In this document: piece after piece, positions 7,862 through 16,694 of the stretch | Position numbering within the stretch: position 1 is the first letter of the stretch | Layout: every line of letters starts with the position of its first letter | Origin: Desulfobulbaceae bacterium | GTDB lineage: Bacteria > Desulfobacterota > Desulfobulbia > Desulfobulbales > Desulfobulbaceae | Direction of reading: 5' to 3' | Assembly (NCBI GenBank): GCA_012744275.1 | Contig: JAAYIE010000098.1 | Span: 1 to 50,952 of the forward strand | Length of the DNA: 50,952 nt | The notes under the pieces: model-generated | Told to the model about the DNA's origin: nothing | Seen by the model: only the letters and a program-made list of their open reading frames with translations | The model's database searches: none | Translations under genes and position numbers: made by a program

Positions 7862-8542
7862 ATGGCGCGACATATGTTTTTTCATCGTGAAATTGATAAA
7901 ATAAAAAGAATGATCCTCGAACTCGGTATTATGGCTGAAGAACGCCTACGCCGAGCCTGCATGATTATCAACCAAGACGATACTGATGCTGAGGCACAGG
8001 AAATCATGGCCTCCGACTGGCAGGTTGACGACATGGAAGTACGCATTGAGGAGGAATGTCTCAAGCTGATGGCGCTGCATCAGCCGGTGGCGCGCGACTT
8101 ACGGCTTTTGGTGGTGATCGTCAAGATTAACAGCGAGTTGGAACGCATTGCCGATATCGCGGTCAATATCGCCAAGCGGGTGGTAACCATCAACAAGAAA
8201 AAGAACGAGCACTACACGCACATTGTCGATTACGGCCCCATGGCGGCCAAGGCACTGGACATGCTGAAAAGCAGTCTCAATGCGCTGGTAACCGAAGACG
8301 CCGAACTCGCACGCCAGATCTTTTTCATGGACGAGGAAGTCAACGCTCTGCGTGACAAGGCCTATCAAAGTGTGGTCGAGGAACTCCGCATTCAGCCTGA
8401 CAATGCAGCCTCACTCATCAACCTGTACCTCATTTCCCGCCATCTGGAACGCGTGGGGGATCGCGCCAAGAACATTGCCGAAGAAGTGATTTATCTGGTT
8501 GATGGTGAAATTATCCGCAATCTGGATGATGCGGATATATGA
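7862..8542 (+). CDS. phoU: Phosphate signalling protein PhoU
   Basis: The 226-residue product is a helical PhoU protein with two tandem three-helix bundles. Both carry the metal-binding E/DxxxD pattern: ELERIADIAVNIAKR (about 98-112) in the first half and HLERVGDRAKNIAEE (about 199-213) in the second. PhoU links the Pst transporter to PhoR and holds the kinase in its phosphatase state when phosphate is plentiful. It is transcribed away from phoB-phoR and is separated from pstCASB by pfkA, whereas it usually ends the pst operon. The ATG at 7862 has GGAGA upstream; a GTG directly before it (7859) is an alternative. Confidence 0.95.
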   Translation: MARHMFFHREIDKIKRMILELGIMAEERLRRACMIINQDDTDAEAQEIMASDWQVDDMEVRIEEECLKLMALHQPVARDLRLLVVIVKINSELERIADIAVNIAKRVVTINKKKNEHYTHIVDYGPMAAKALDMLKSSLNALVTEDAELARQIFFMDEEVNALRDKAYQSVVEELRIQPDNAASLINLYLISRHLERVGDRAKNIAEEVIYLVDGEIIRNLDDADI

Positions 8543-8640
8543 CGCATGATGCGGAATCCTCTCGCACCGACCTGGCAAAGCCATCCCGCTTCTGCGGCAG
8601 GATAAGGTGAAGTGTCGCTGGTTATTACTTGCCCGAACGC

Positions 8641-9780
8641 TTAAAATCTGGCGTTACCGAGGCAGGCGCCTGTTTCCAGGGCGGCCCGAATCCAGGGATG
8701 CTCAAGCGGTACCCGCTTGAGCCTGCCAACCACATCCGCAAGCGGCACCTGAACAGTGCCTTCCCCCCTGACCGCGACCATGGTACCGAATTGCTTGTCG
8801 TGAATCGCCTCGGTGCAGGCAGTGCCCAGTCTGGTGGCAAGTATCCGGTCTGCGGCACTCGGCGTGCCGCCACGCTGCAGGTGACCCAGAATCGTCACCC
8901 GGCTCTCCAGCCCGGTAAGCTCCTCCAATTCACGGGAAAGCTGCAAGGTGTTGTTATCCTGCTTGAGTCGAAAGGCCTCCAAGGCAGCGTAGGCTTTTTT
9001 CTTTCGCTTGACATCCTTGTCCTCCTTGGCTGCATGTTTCTCCTCCTCCAGCTTGACCAAGATGGCGGCATCCTGCATGGATAGCGCGCCTTCCGAAATG
9101 GCGACAATACTGAAATTTTTGCCACGATGCCGCCGCCTGCGGATAGCCTCGGCCACCTTGTTGACATCATACGGAATTTCAGGGATGAGGATAACATCAG
9201 CGCCGCTGGCCAAACCAGCACCAAGCCCAAGCCAGCCACTGTTGTGTCCCATAATTTCCACGACAATAATGCGGTGGTGACTATGTGCAGTGGAGTGAAG
9301 ACGATCGATGGCATCGGTGGCAATGGACAGGGCCGTATCAAATCCAAAGGTGATATCGGTCATGGCCACGTCATTGTCGATGGTTTTCGGCAGAGTAACG
9401 ATATTCATGCCCAGCTGCGACAGCCGATAGGCATTTTTCTGGGTGCCACCACCACCGATACAGACCAGCGCTTCCAGATTATGTCGCCGGTAGTTGTGCA
9501 TCATCACGCCGGTCATGTCCTGCACCTTGTCGCCCACGGGCATTTTGTGTGGTTTGTCGCGGCTGGTGCCCAGAATAGTGCCACCAAGGGTGAGAATGCC
9601 GGAAAGGATATCCCCTTCCAGGGGTACGGTACGATTTTCCATCAAACCACGGAAGCCGTCGCGGAATCCGATCACCCGCATGCCATACGCCCTAAGACCG
9701 CTGTTACCGATGGCCCTGATGGCGGCATTGAGGCCGGGGCTGTCTCCACCTGCGGTCAGTACGCCTATGCACTTTCCCAT
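8641..9780 (-). CDS. pfkA: 6-phosphofructokinase (group III, PKTIDND type)
   Basis: This 379-residue enzyme phosphorylates fructose 6-phosphate to the 1,6-bisphosphate in glycolysis. It has the nucleotide-binding GGDSPGLN (11-18), the catalytic loop PKTIDNDV (131-138) and [19 protein letters not shown]. The loop that reads GGDGS/T in classical ATP-PFK and GGDDS in PPi-PFK is GGGGT here (109-113), and PKTIDND has Lys where E. coli has Gly. Both features fit the mixed 'group III' PFKs, so the phosphoryl donor cannot be settled from sequence. The ATG at 9780 follows GGGAGG at good spacing. It is convergent with phoU and divergent from pstC, and is an unusual interruption of the pho-pst cluster. 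Confidence 0.92.
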   Translation of the reverse strand: MGKCIGVLTAGGDSPGLNAAIRAIGNSGLRAYGMRVIGFRDGFRGLMENRTVPLEGDILSGILTLGGTILGTSRDKPHKMPVGDKVQDMTGVMMHNYRRHNLEALVCIGGGGTQKNAYRLSQLGMNIVTLPKTIDNDVAMTDITFGFDTALSIATDAIDRLHSTAHSHHRIIVVEIMGHNSGWLGLGAGLASGADVILIPEIPYDVNKVAEAIRRRRHRGKNFSIVAISEGALSMQDAAILVKLEEEKHAAKEDKDVKRKKKAYAALEAFRLKQDNNTLQLSRELEELTGLESRVTILGHLQRGGTPSAADRILATRLGTACTEAIHDKQFGTMVAVRGEGTVQVPLADVVGRLKRVPLEHPWIRAALETGACLGNARF

Positions 9781-10049
9781 GATTTCCTCCCTGCTGCATT
9801 CAGCACTGTTTTTCCGATCGGCCCGCACTGCTCCGATAATGCCGCAACTCCACTCAAGCGGCCTTTCCTCCGCACTTTAAACCATATCTGTTACCGTGGC
9901 GCAAGAAAGCTAATGTAATCTTAATATTTTCAAAACATCCCTGTAACTGAAGCCTGATACTGTGCAGGCTGCAAAATTTAGGCATTTTAACTCGGCATTT
10001 TTTCGGAAAAACAGCTGCCGGTTCCACATACCCACACACAAGCGGCCCC

Positions 10050-11435
10050 ATGTCTCCAACCCTGCTTATCGCCGTTTTGCTTGCGTTGTCGTCACTGGCC
10101 TACTGGTTCGGTCGCAACCGTGCCTTTGCCGTGGCGAAAAAAACAGCCGCAATGCGCCTGCATTCCCGGCCGGGCTATCACGGTATGCTGGTCGCCCTTT
10201 GGTGTTTGATACCGGCACTGCTCATTTTTTGCTGCTGGCAATTTTTTGCAGACAACCTGCTTGTCAGCCATGCCATGCAAAGCGTTACAGCCGTCAGAGG
10301 CGAGTTGAGTCCAAGCGAGATGAGCCTTGCCACCAACGATTTGCGCAATTTGGTGAGTGGCAATTATTTCAACCGGGAAATCGATCCAGCGCTGCAGGCC
10401 GCTGCAGACCGCTATACTGGCATGCGGCAGATCGCGAATACTGCCCTGGCTGTGACGGTGCTCAGCGTGGCAATCCTGGGCTTCATCTGGGCTTATTCAC
10501 GTATCAATCCAGGCCTGCGTGCGCGCAACAAGGTGGAAAAGGCGGTAGAGATCAGCCTCACCATCTGCTCGACCATTGCAGTGTTCACCACGATCGGCAT
10601 CGTTTTTTCTGTGATTTTTGAGTCGATCCGCTTTTTTCAGCAGGTCCCATTTTTTGACTTTCTCTTTGGTCTGAACTGGAGTCCGCAGATGGCGATCCGC
10701 GCCGATCAGGCGGGCAGTTCAGGCAGCTTCGGCGCCCTGCCTGTACTGGCCGGCACCTTTCTCATCTCGGCTATAGCCATGGCCATAGCAGTACCCTTTG
10801 GCCTGCTCTCGGCCATCTACCTTTCCGAATACTCCGGCCCCAGGTTCCGCAGAATCGCTAAGCCCATGTTGGAGATTTTGGCCGGCGTACCCACGGTGGT
10901 CTACGGCTTTTTCGCGGCCCTGGTGGTCGCTCCGGCAATCCGTGGTTTTGGTGCAAGCATCGGTTTATCTGTTGCTTCAGAAAGTGCGCTTGCGGCTGGT
11001 TTGGTCATGGGGGTAATGATCATACCCTTTGTGTCGTCACTGTCAGATGACATTATCAACGCTGTGCCCCAGACCCTGCGCGATGGTTCCCTGGCCTTGG
11101 GCGCCACCCAGAGTGAAACCATCAAAAACGTGGTGATACCCGCTGCTCTGCCCGGCATCGTCGGCTCGATTCTATTGGCGGTTTCCCGCGCCATCGGCGA
11201 GACCATGATCGTGGTTATGGCAGCCGGCCTTGCCGCCAACCTTACCCTCAATCCGCTCCAAGCAGTCACCACCGTAACGGTGCAAATCGTGACTCTTCTG
11301 GTTGGCGATCAAGAATTCGACAGCCCAAAAACCTTGGCAGCTTTTGCCCTGGGTCTGCTGCTCTTTGTGGTAACTCTGGCGCTCAATGTGATTGCCCTGT
11401 ACGTAGTGCGCAAGTACCGGGAGGAATATGAGTAA
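10050..11435 (+). CDS. pstC: Phosphate ABC transporter permease PstC (long form)
   Basis: This inner-membrane permease of the Pst high-affinity phosphate importer has 461 residues, about 150 more than E. coli PstC. The extra N-terminus has two membrane spans (about 2-20 and 46-66) flanking an FGRNRA motif, plus a soluble segment that runs to about residue 125. The transporter core begins near residue 170. The ABC-contacting EAA-like loop is TLRDGSLALGATQSETIKNVVIPAALPGI, here split as TLRDGSLALGATQSE and IKNVVIPAALPGI. The start at 10050 has no clear SD. The upstream gap (9781-10049) should contain the promoter for this operon and for pfkA. It is the first gene of a pstC-pstA-pstS-pstB order. 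Confidence 0.94.
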   Translation: MSPTLLIAVLLALSSLAYWFGRNRAFAVAKKTAAMRLHSRPGYHGMLVALWCLIPALLIFCCWQFFADNLLVSHAMQSVTAVRGELSPSEMSLATNDLRNLVSGNYFNREIDPALQAAADRYTGMRQIANTALAVTVLSVAILGFIWAYSRINPGLRARNKVEKAVEISLTICSTIAVFTTIGIVFSVIFESIRFFQQVPFFDFLFGLNWSPQMAIRADQAGSSGSFGALPVLAGTFLISAIAMAIAVPFGLLSAIYLSEYSGPRFRRIAKPMLEILAGVPTVVYGFFAALVVAPAIRGFGASIGLSVASESALAAGLVMGVMIIPFVSSLSDDIINAVPQTLRDGSLALGATQSETIKNVVIPAALPGIVGSILLAVSRAIGETMIVVMAAGLAANLTLNPLQAVTTVTVQIVTLLVGDQEFDSPKTLAAFALGLLLFVVTLALNVIALYVVRKYREEYE

Positions 11436-11586
11436 TTTCAGCTTTATGCCAAGATATTCTCTGTGCCGGTATCGACGGAAACACCAAAATGCACCACTTT
11501 GTCCGTCTGCGCCGCATTCAAATTACTTCCTTGAGATCGTCTTTGACCTGCAACAGGAACAGCCCCTTGCAACGTAACGCATCATC

Positions 11587-12855
11587 ATGACTTCCGCATC
11601 TTCCGCCACAGAACAGGTACGTCGCAGCCTGCCGAAACGCTACGCTAAGGAGCGCCGCTTCCGCCTCTTGGGTTTGTGCGCCATAGTGCTGACCCTGTTT
11701 TTTCTGTTCGTGCTGCTAACCACCATTTTTCTGAAGGGCTGGACCGCCTTCCAGCAGACGCATGTACGCTTGGATATTCATTTTGATCCAGCCCGGCTGG
11801 ACGTTAAAAATCTGAACAACGCCAACTATGCGGCCCTGGTGCATGATTCCTTGCAACAGATGTTCCCCGAGGCCAAAAATCGCAACGAACGGCTTCAGCT
11901 CCACCGACTCATGAGCAATGGTGCAGCCTTTGCCCTGCAGCGCATGGTAACATCGAACCCCGGTATCATTGGCACTACCCAGTCACTCTGGCTACCGGCC
12001 GACGATGAAGTGGACATGTTGCTCAAGGGCCATACGCCCAGGGATGTGCCTGAAAGCGCGCGCCGTCTGAATGATCGGCAATTGGGATGGATTGACACCC
12101 TGCTTGCAAACGACCGGCTGGAAAAGCAGTTCAATGCCGCCTTTTTCAGCAACGGCGACTCGCGTGAGCCCGAACTTGCCGGGGTACGTGGCGCCATTAC
12201 GGGCTCCTTCTTCACCCTCTTGGTCACCCTGGCCCTCTCCTTTCCCATAGGCGTGGCTGCGGCTGTGTATCTGGAAGAGTTTGCGCCAAAAAACACCTTC
12301 ACTGATATTGTCGAGGTCAATATCAATAACCTGGCCGCTATCCCCTCGATCATCTTCGGTTTGCTGGGCCTGGCTGTGTTTCTCAACTTTTTTGGTCTGC
12401 CGCGTTCCTCTTCCGTAGTCGGTGGTCTGGTGCTCACCCTGATGACCCTGCCCACCATCATCATCGCCAGCCGGGCCTCACTAAAAGCGGTACCGCCTTC
12501 GATCCGTGAAGCCGCCCTCGGCATCGGGGCATCAAAGATGCAGACGATCCTCCACCACGTACTTCCCCTGGCCCTGCCCGGCATGCTCACCGGAACCATC
12601 ATCGGCATGGCCCAGGCATTGGGAGAAACCGCTCCGCTGCTGATGATCGGCATGGTGGCCTTCATTGTCGACGTCCCGCAGGGGCTGCAGGATCCGGCCA
12701 CAGTGCTGCCAGTGCAGATTTATCTTTGGGCCGATTCACCCGAACGCGGTTTTATCGAGCGGACTTCAGCTGCCATCATGATCCTGCTCATGGTGCTTCT
12801 AGTAATGAACGCTACTGCGGTTTACCTGCGTAACCGTTTTGAACGCCGGTGGTAA
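11587..12855 (+). CDS. pstA: Phosphate ABC transporter permease PstA with N-terminal DUF3333 extension
   Basis: The second permease of the Pst importer has 422 residues, longer than the 280-300 of classical PstA. After one membrane span (about 28-52) there is a roughly 140-residue extracytoplasmic DUF3333-like segment. The permease core begins near GVRGAITGSFFTLLVTLA (about 200), and the EAA-like loop includes IREAALGIGASKMQTILHHV. Long PstC and PstA forms typically occur together, as here. A 150-base gap separates it from pstC, although the genes are probably in the same operon. Confidence 0.94.
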   Translation: MTSASSATEQVRRSLPKRYAKERRFRLLGLCAIVLTLFFLFVLLTTIFLKGWTAFQQTHVRLDIHFDPARLDVKNLNNANYAALVHDSLQQMFPEAKNRNERLQLHRLMSNGAAFALQRMVTSNPGIIGTTQSLWLPADDEVDMLLKGHTPRDVPESARRLNDRQLGWIDTLLANDRLEKQFNAAFFSNGDSREPELAGVRGAITGSFFTLLVTLALSFPIGVAAAVYLEEFAPKNTFTDIVEVNINNLAAIPSIIFGLLGLAVFLNFFGLPRSSSVVGGLVLTLMTLPTIIIASRASLKAVPPSIREAALGIGASKMQTILHHVLPLALPGMLTGTIIGMAQALGETAPLLMIGMVAFIVDVPQGLQDPATVLPVQIYLWADSPERGFIERTSAAIMILLMVLLVMNATAVYLRNRFERRW

Positions 12856-12950
12856 TAAATTTATAATACGCAATTAATTAAACCGTAATATTGCCCGACT
12901 ACATTTGCGTCTGTACTCTCAGACACCCTATTTCTTTTAAGGAGATCATC

Positions 12951-14006
12951 ATGTTGAAACGCACCCTAAGCCTTGCCGCTGCAAGCTTGCTCTTGCTTGG
13001 CACAGCCCAAGCCCAGGCTGCCAGCTCCGGCCGGGACTACATTTCCATCGTAGGTTCCTCCACCGTGTACCCGTTCTCCACCGCGGTGGCCGAGCAGTTC
13101 GGTAAAACCAGTAATTTCAAGACCCCGAAAATCGAGTCAACCGGTACCGGTGGCGGGTTCAAGCTGTTCTGCGCCGGCGACGGCGTTGATACCCCAGATA
13201 TTGCCAACGCCTCTCGCCGTATCAAACAAAGCGAAATGGAAACGTGTGGCAAAAACGGCGTAAAAGAGATTGTTGAGATCAAGGTGGGTTACGACGGCAT
13301 TGTGGTCGCCAACAGTAAAAAGGCCGAACAACTGCAACTGACCCGTAAGGATTTATTCCTGGCCCTGGCCAAGGAAGTACCTAATCCGGATGATCCGGCC
13401 CAGTTGGTTGCCAACCCCTACAAGACCTGGAAGGATATAAACAAGGATCTGCCGGACACCAAGATTGAAGTACTGGGTCCGCCGCCCACTTCCGGTACCC
13501 GTGACGCCTTTGTGGAGCTGGTAATGGAGCCTGGTTGTGCACAGTTCGACAGCATCAAGGCTCTGGAAAAGAGTGACAAGGACAAACACAAGGCCACCTG
13601 CCAGACCGTGCGTGAAGACGGAGCCTACATTGAGGCAGGTGAAAACGACAACCTGATTGTGCAAAAGCTTGATGCCAACAGCAAGGCCGTGGGCATTTTC
13701 GGCTACAGCTTCCTGGATCAGAATACTGACAAACTGCACGGTTCAGTCATTGAAGGAAGCGATCCGACCTTTGAGAATATTGCCGAAGGTAAATACTCGG
13801 TATCCCGTCCGCTGTTCATCTATGTGAAAAAGGCCCACGTCGGCGTTATCCCCGGGATCAACGAGTTCCTGGCCGAATTCACCAGCGAAGCTGCTTGGGG
13901 ACAGGATGGTTATCTTGCCGAAAAAGGTCTGATCCCAGCTCCCAAGGCCGAGCAGGAGCAGTATGCACAGGCAGCCAAGGAGTTGAAGCCCCTGGTGCTG
14001 GAGTAA
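12951..14006 (+). CDS. pstS: Phosphate ABC transporter substrate-binding protein PstS
   Basis: This periplasmic phosphate-binding protein has 351 residues. A cleavable signal peptide covers residues 1-22 ([11 protein letters not shown]). The mature protein starts near [17 protein letters not shown], with a phosphate-contacting SSTVYPF loop and, later, [12 protein letters not shown], the second phosphate loop. It belongs to the PstS group that accompanies long PstC/PstA. The ATG at 12951 is preceded by TAAGGAGATCATC, a strong ribosome-binding site, so the longer open frame upstream is not used. Its position between pstA and pstB is less common than pstS first. A hairpin directly downstream may give pstS mRNA a separate 3' end. 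Confidence 0.95.
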   Translation: MLKRTLSLAAASLLLLGTAQAQAASSGRDYISIVGSSTVYPFSTAVAEQFGKTSNFKTPKIESTGTGGGFKLFCAGDGVDTPDIANASRRIKQSEMETCGKNGVKEIVEIKVGYDGIVVANSKKAEQLQLTRKDLFLALAKEVPNPDDPAQLVANPYKTWKDINKDLPDTKIEVLGPPPTSGTRDAFVELVMEPGCAQFDSIKALEKSDKDKHKATCQTVREDGAYIEAGENDNLIVQKLDANSKAVGIFGYSFLDQNTDKLHGSVIEGSDPTFENIAEGKYSVSRPLFIYVKKAHVGVIPGINEFLAEFTSEAAWGQDGYLAEKGLIPAPKAEQEQYAQAAKELKPLVLE

Positions 14007-14037
14007 TATATTCCTGGGCATACAGTTTTTACTGTTT

Positions 14038-14079
14038 AAAACGACGCGAAAACGGCTTGGTCCGGCTTCGCGTCGTTTT
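14038..14079. terminator. Strong 13-bp hairpin after pstS
   Basis: AAAACGACGCGAA (14038-14050) pairs with TTCGCGTCGTTTT (14067-14079) around a 16-base loop. The T-run is the end of the stem itself, so termination may be partial. It could stabilise or end pstS mRNA and reduce read-through into pstB, and the A/T symmetry would also let it act on the opposite strand. Confidence 0.6.
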
Positions 14080-14272
14080 AGTCATTTACCTTGTACTTGA
14101 TCTGTTCTCCCATCTTGATTCGCCGGTAAACTATGATAGAGTCCTTCTCATCACATAACAAAACACTCTGTGCATCGACTGCGGTAACTAATCGACACTG
14201 GAATAATGATATTAAGGCATGCAAGTAAATTCTGAATTTCTGGGACTTCGGGCCTACTAAAAAGTTAGTCAA
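14078..14272 (-). CDS. Possible small antisense-oriented ORF (64 aa), unrecognised
   Basis: A minus-strand frame of 64 codons ends with a TAA inside the pstS hairpin. Its second half has protein-like composition (VTAVDAQSVLLCDEKDSII then VYRRIKMGEQIKYKV). The only start is TTG and no Shine-Dalgarno is visible, so it may equally be a relic or chance. Confidence 0.2.
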   Translation of the reverse strand: MTNFLVGPKSQKFRIYLHALISLFQCRLVTAVDAQSVLLCDEKDSIIVYRRIKMGEQIKYKVND

Positions 14273-14408
14273 TGATTTCGTGCACCGCGAATCCTGTCCG
14301 GATTAACACTACGTCCGTTGTCAAAGATCGCAAGAGACATCGATGCTATATCTTTGCTTGAAAATACAACGGAACCTCTCATCTGCAGGGCACAATGGGG
14401 CATAGGTT
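14273..14408. other. pstS-pstB intergenic remainder
   Basis: The pstS-pstB gap is 402 bases in total (14007-14408). Apart from the hairpin at 14038 and the doubtful minus ORF at 14078-14272, I see no gene. A gap this size within a transporter operon suggests a second promoter for pstB, but I cannot point to one. Confidence 0.4.
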
Positions 14409-15290
14409 ATGAGCACATTGGAGACAACAGTCAGCATATATGATGATTTCGCAGCAGTGAAGGCAAAAACTGAGTCCCGCAGCCGTAAGGTCGACCGTGA
14501 CAACCGGGAAACCGTAGGCATGCCATTTGTGGCGAACCCGCGCATGACCTGTCGCCAGGTCAATGTCTTCTACGGGGAGAAACATGCCATCAAAAACGTG
14601 AGTATAGATATAGGTAAAAATGAAGTTCTGGCCATGATCGGACCATCGGGCTGCGGTAAATCTACCTTTCTGCGTTGCCTGAATCGCATGAATGACACTG
14701 TTGCCGGGTGTCGGGTTACCGGTGAAATCCACTTGGATAACCGCAATATTTATGATGGTAATATCGACGTTGTGCCGCTGCGCGCCCAGGTGGGCATGGT
14801 TTTTCAAAAACCGAACCCCTTTCCAAAGTCCATTTATGACAACGTAGCCTATGGCCCAAAAATCCATGGACTAGCCAGCAGTCGCACAGAATTAGCTGAT
14901 ATCGTAGAAGATTCTTTAAAGCGTGCTGGACTGTGGAATGAAGTAAATGACAGATTGGATAAACCGGGCACCGGGCTTTCCGGAGGACAACAGCAGCGAC
15001 TCTGTATTGCCCGCGCCATTGCAGTGCGGCCTGAAATTATTCTGATGGATGAACCTTGCTCCGCCCTTGATCCTATCGCCACGGCCACGGTGGAGGAGCT
15101 CATCAGCGGGTTGAAGGAGCAGTACAGCATCGTTATCGTCACCCACAACATGCAGCAAGCTGCCCGGGTCTCCCAGCGAACCGCTTATTTCCACTTGGGT
15201 GACCTGGTGGAAGTGGGGCAAACTGACCGCATTTTCACCAATCCATCCCACCAACTCACCGAAGATTACATCACCGGTCGCTTTGGCTGA
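14409..15290 (+). CDS. pstB: Phosphate ABC transporter ATP-binding protein PstB
   Basis: This cytoplasmic ATPase of the Pst importer has 293 residues. It carries Walker [10 protein letters not shown] (78-86), the PstB-typical [19 protein letters not shown], signature LSGGQQQRL (190-198), Walker [13 protein letters not shown] and the H-loop in [11 protein letters not shown]. It has an N-terminal extension of about 40 residues compared with E. coli PstB (257). Met38 (14520) is therefore a possible alternative start, and neither start has a strong SD. It closes the pst cluster and is convergent with aroA, with only 40 bases between the two stop codons. Confidence 0.94.
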   Translation: MSTLETTVSIYDDFAAVKAKTESRSRKVDRDNRETVGMPFVANPRMTCRQVNVFYGEKHAIKNVSIDIGKNEVLAMIGPSGCGKSTFLRCLNRMNDTVAGCRVTGEIHLDNRNIYDGNIDVVPLRAQVGMVFQKPNPFPKSIYDNVAYGPKIHGLASSRTELADIVEDSLKRAGLWNEVNDRLDKPGTGLSGGQQQRLCIARAIAVRPEIILMDEPCSALDPIATATVEELISGLKEQYSIVIVTHNMQQAARVSQRTAYFHLGDLVEVGQTDRIFTNPSHQLTEDYITGRFG

Positions 15291-15330
15291 TGGCGGCAGA
15301 TCGTCGCTGCGCTTGCCCGTCTGTGGCCAA

Positions 15331-16605
15331 CTAGTACTGAAGTACCTGAAATCGTTGCCAGAAGTCTGGAAAGGATTTGACAACGCACAGTTCGTCTTCA
15401 ATTTCCACACCGCTAATGCGCAAACCCGCCAGGGCAAAGCTCATGGCAATGCGGTGATCATTGTAGGTTTGAATACGCGCACCGTGCAACCCTGACCCGC
15501 CCCTGCCGTGGATATGCATGGCGTCTTCTTCTTCCCTGACCTCCACCCCCAAACGTCGCAACTCGGCAACCACGGCGCTGACCCGATCGCTCTCCTTGAC
15601 CCGCAGATGGGCAATGTTGCGGATGCTGCTAATACCGTTCGCAAAAGCTGCCACCACCGCCAAGGTAGGCGCAACATCAGGCATATCTCCCATATCCGCC
15701 TCAACCGCCCGCAGTTCAGCAATGCCCTGCACGCTTACACCATGGCTCTCCCGACGGATAGTGCAGCCCATGTGTTCCAGCAGTTCCAGGAAACGGGCAT
15801 CACCCTGCAAGGAGGGTAGCGGCAAGTTCTCCACCCGCACCTGGCCATTGCAAATGGCGGCAGCGGCAAAAAAATAGGAAGCACTGGAGGCATCACCCTC
15901 AATGGCATAGTCGCGAGCCTGGTAAGCGCCCCGGGGGATAACAAAATGAGTCAACTCACTGTTGGCCTCTACCTCTGCACCAAATTCCCGCATCACCGCC
16001 AGGGTCATGTCCACATAGGGTCTGGAATACAGCTTGCCGGCCACCCTGATCTCTGCCCTCTCCTGGGCATAGGGAGCAACCAGCAAGAGGGAAGACAGGT
16101 ACTGGCTCGACTGACCGGCGCGCAGTTCGGTTGCACCGCCACGGATACCTTGCCCCTTGATGGTGAGCGGCGGACAGCCGTTATCAAGATCACTCTTGAT
16201 CACCACTCCCCAGCCCTGAAGCGCGCTGATGAGAGGCGCGATCGGCCGCTCAGCCATGCGTTCGTCACCAGTGATATGGACCGTACCCGAGGCCAAACCC
16301 GCAATTGAGGTCAAGAGTCGGGTGGCAGTGCCATTGTTGCCAAGATAGAGGGGAGCTGACGGCCGCTGCAAACGCCCACCCAGACCGCGCACCCGCCAGC
16401 AGCGGGCATCGGTACAATCGACCTGCACGCCAAAAGCACGCAGGGCTGCGCTGAGTAACTGGGTATCCTCACTGTCCAGGGGATCACGCAAAAGCGACTC
16501 ACCCTCGCCCAGGGCCGCAGCCAACAGGGCCCGCTGGCTTAGGCTCTTGGAGCCGGGAACTGTGATGCTGGCGTCAATGGTATGAACAGGGGTGATGGTT
16601 TGCAT
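15331..16605 (-). CDS. aroA: 3-phosphoshikimate 1-carboxyvinyltransferase (EPSP synthase)
   Basis: The enzyme joins shikimate 3-phosphate and phosphoenolpyruvate in the sixth step of chorismate synthesis. It has 424 residues, close to the E. coli length. Visible motifs are VPGSKSLSQR with Lys20, LRVKESDRV, and TYNDHRIAMSFALAG. The PEP/glyphosate loop reads GNNGTATRLL (89-98) instead of the common GNAGTAMRPL, placing Leu at the position of E. coli Pro101. The ATG at 16605 was preferred to a GTG at 16635 because the protein then starts just before the conserved fold. It is the last gene of the pyrK-pyrD-aroD-aroE-(epimerase)-aroA run. Confidence 0.95.
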   Translation of the reverse strand: MQTITPVHTIDASITVPGSKSLSQRALLAAALGEGESLLRDPLDSEDTQLLSAALRAFGVQVDCTDARCWRVRGLGGRLQRPSAPLYLGNNGTATRLLTSIAGLASGTVHITGDERMAERPIAPLISALQGWGVVIKSDLDNGCPPLTIKGQGIRGGATELRAGQSSQYLSSLLLVAPYAQERAEIRVAGKLYSRPYVDMTLAVMREFGAEVEANSELTHFVIPRGAYQARDYAIEGDASSASYFFAAAAICNGQVRVENLPLPSLQGDARFLELLEHMGCTIRRESHGVSVQGIAELRAVEADMGDMPDVAPTLAVVAAFANGISSIRNIAHLRVKESDRVSAVVAELRRLGVEVREEEDAMHIHGRGGSGLHGARIQTYNDHRIAMSFALAGLRISGVEIEDELCVVKSFPDFWQRFQVLQY

Positions 16606-16694
16606 CTGAGCTTTGAGGTTTAAAAGCGGAAGCACAGTAACCTGTAAAAGCCAAACTACAGTATATCCGCCTGGTTGCAGAAAAATGGTTACAG

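Noticed and set aside
9127-9918. A 263-codon plus-strand frame opposite pfkA
   Set aside because: It is a shadow of the phosphofructokinase gene on the other strand, with no recognisable motif or start site.
9914-9959. TGTAAT/CTGTAAC and CCTGATA half-sites upstream of pstC as a second Pho box
   Set aside because: The spacings (28 and 12 bases) do not fit the 11-bp period, so the evidence is too weak to annotate.
11428-11577. A 49-codon plus-strand frame overlapping the end of pstC and ending 9 bases before pstA, with GGAGG upstream
   Set aside because: Composition is not protein-like, and GGAGG belongs to the pstC C-terminal codons. Kept out of the feature list pending conservation evidence.
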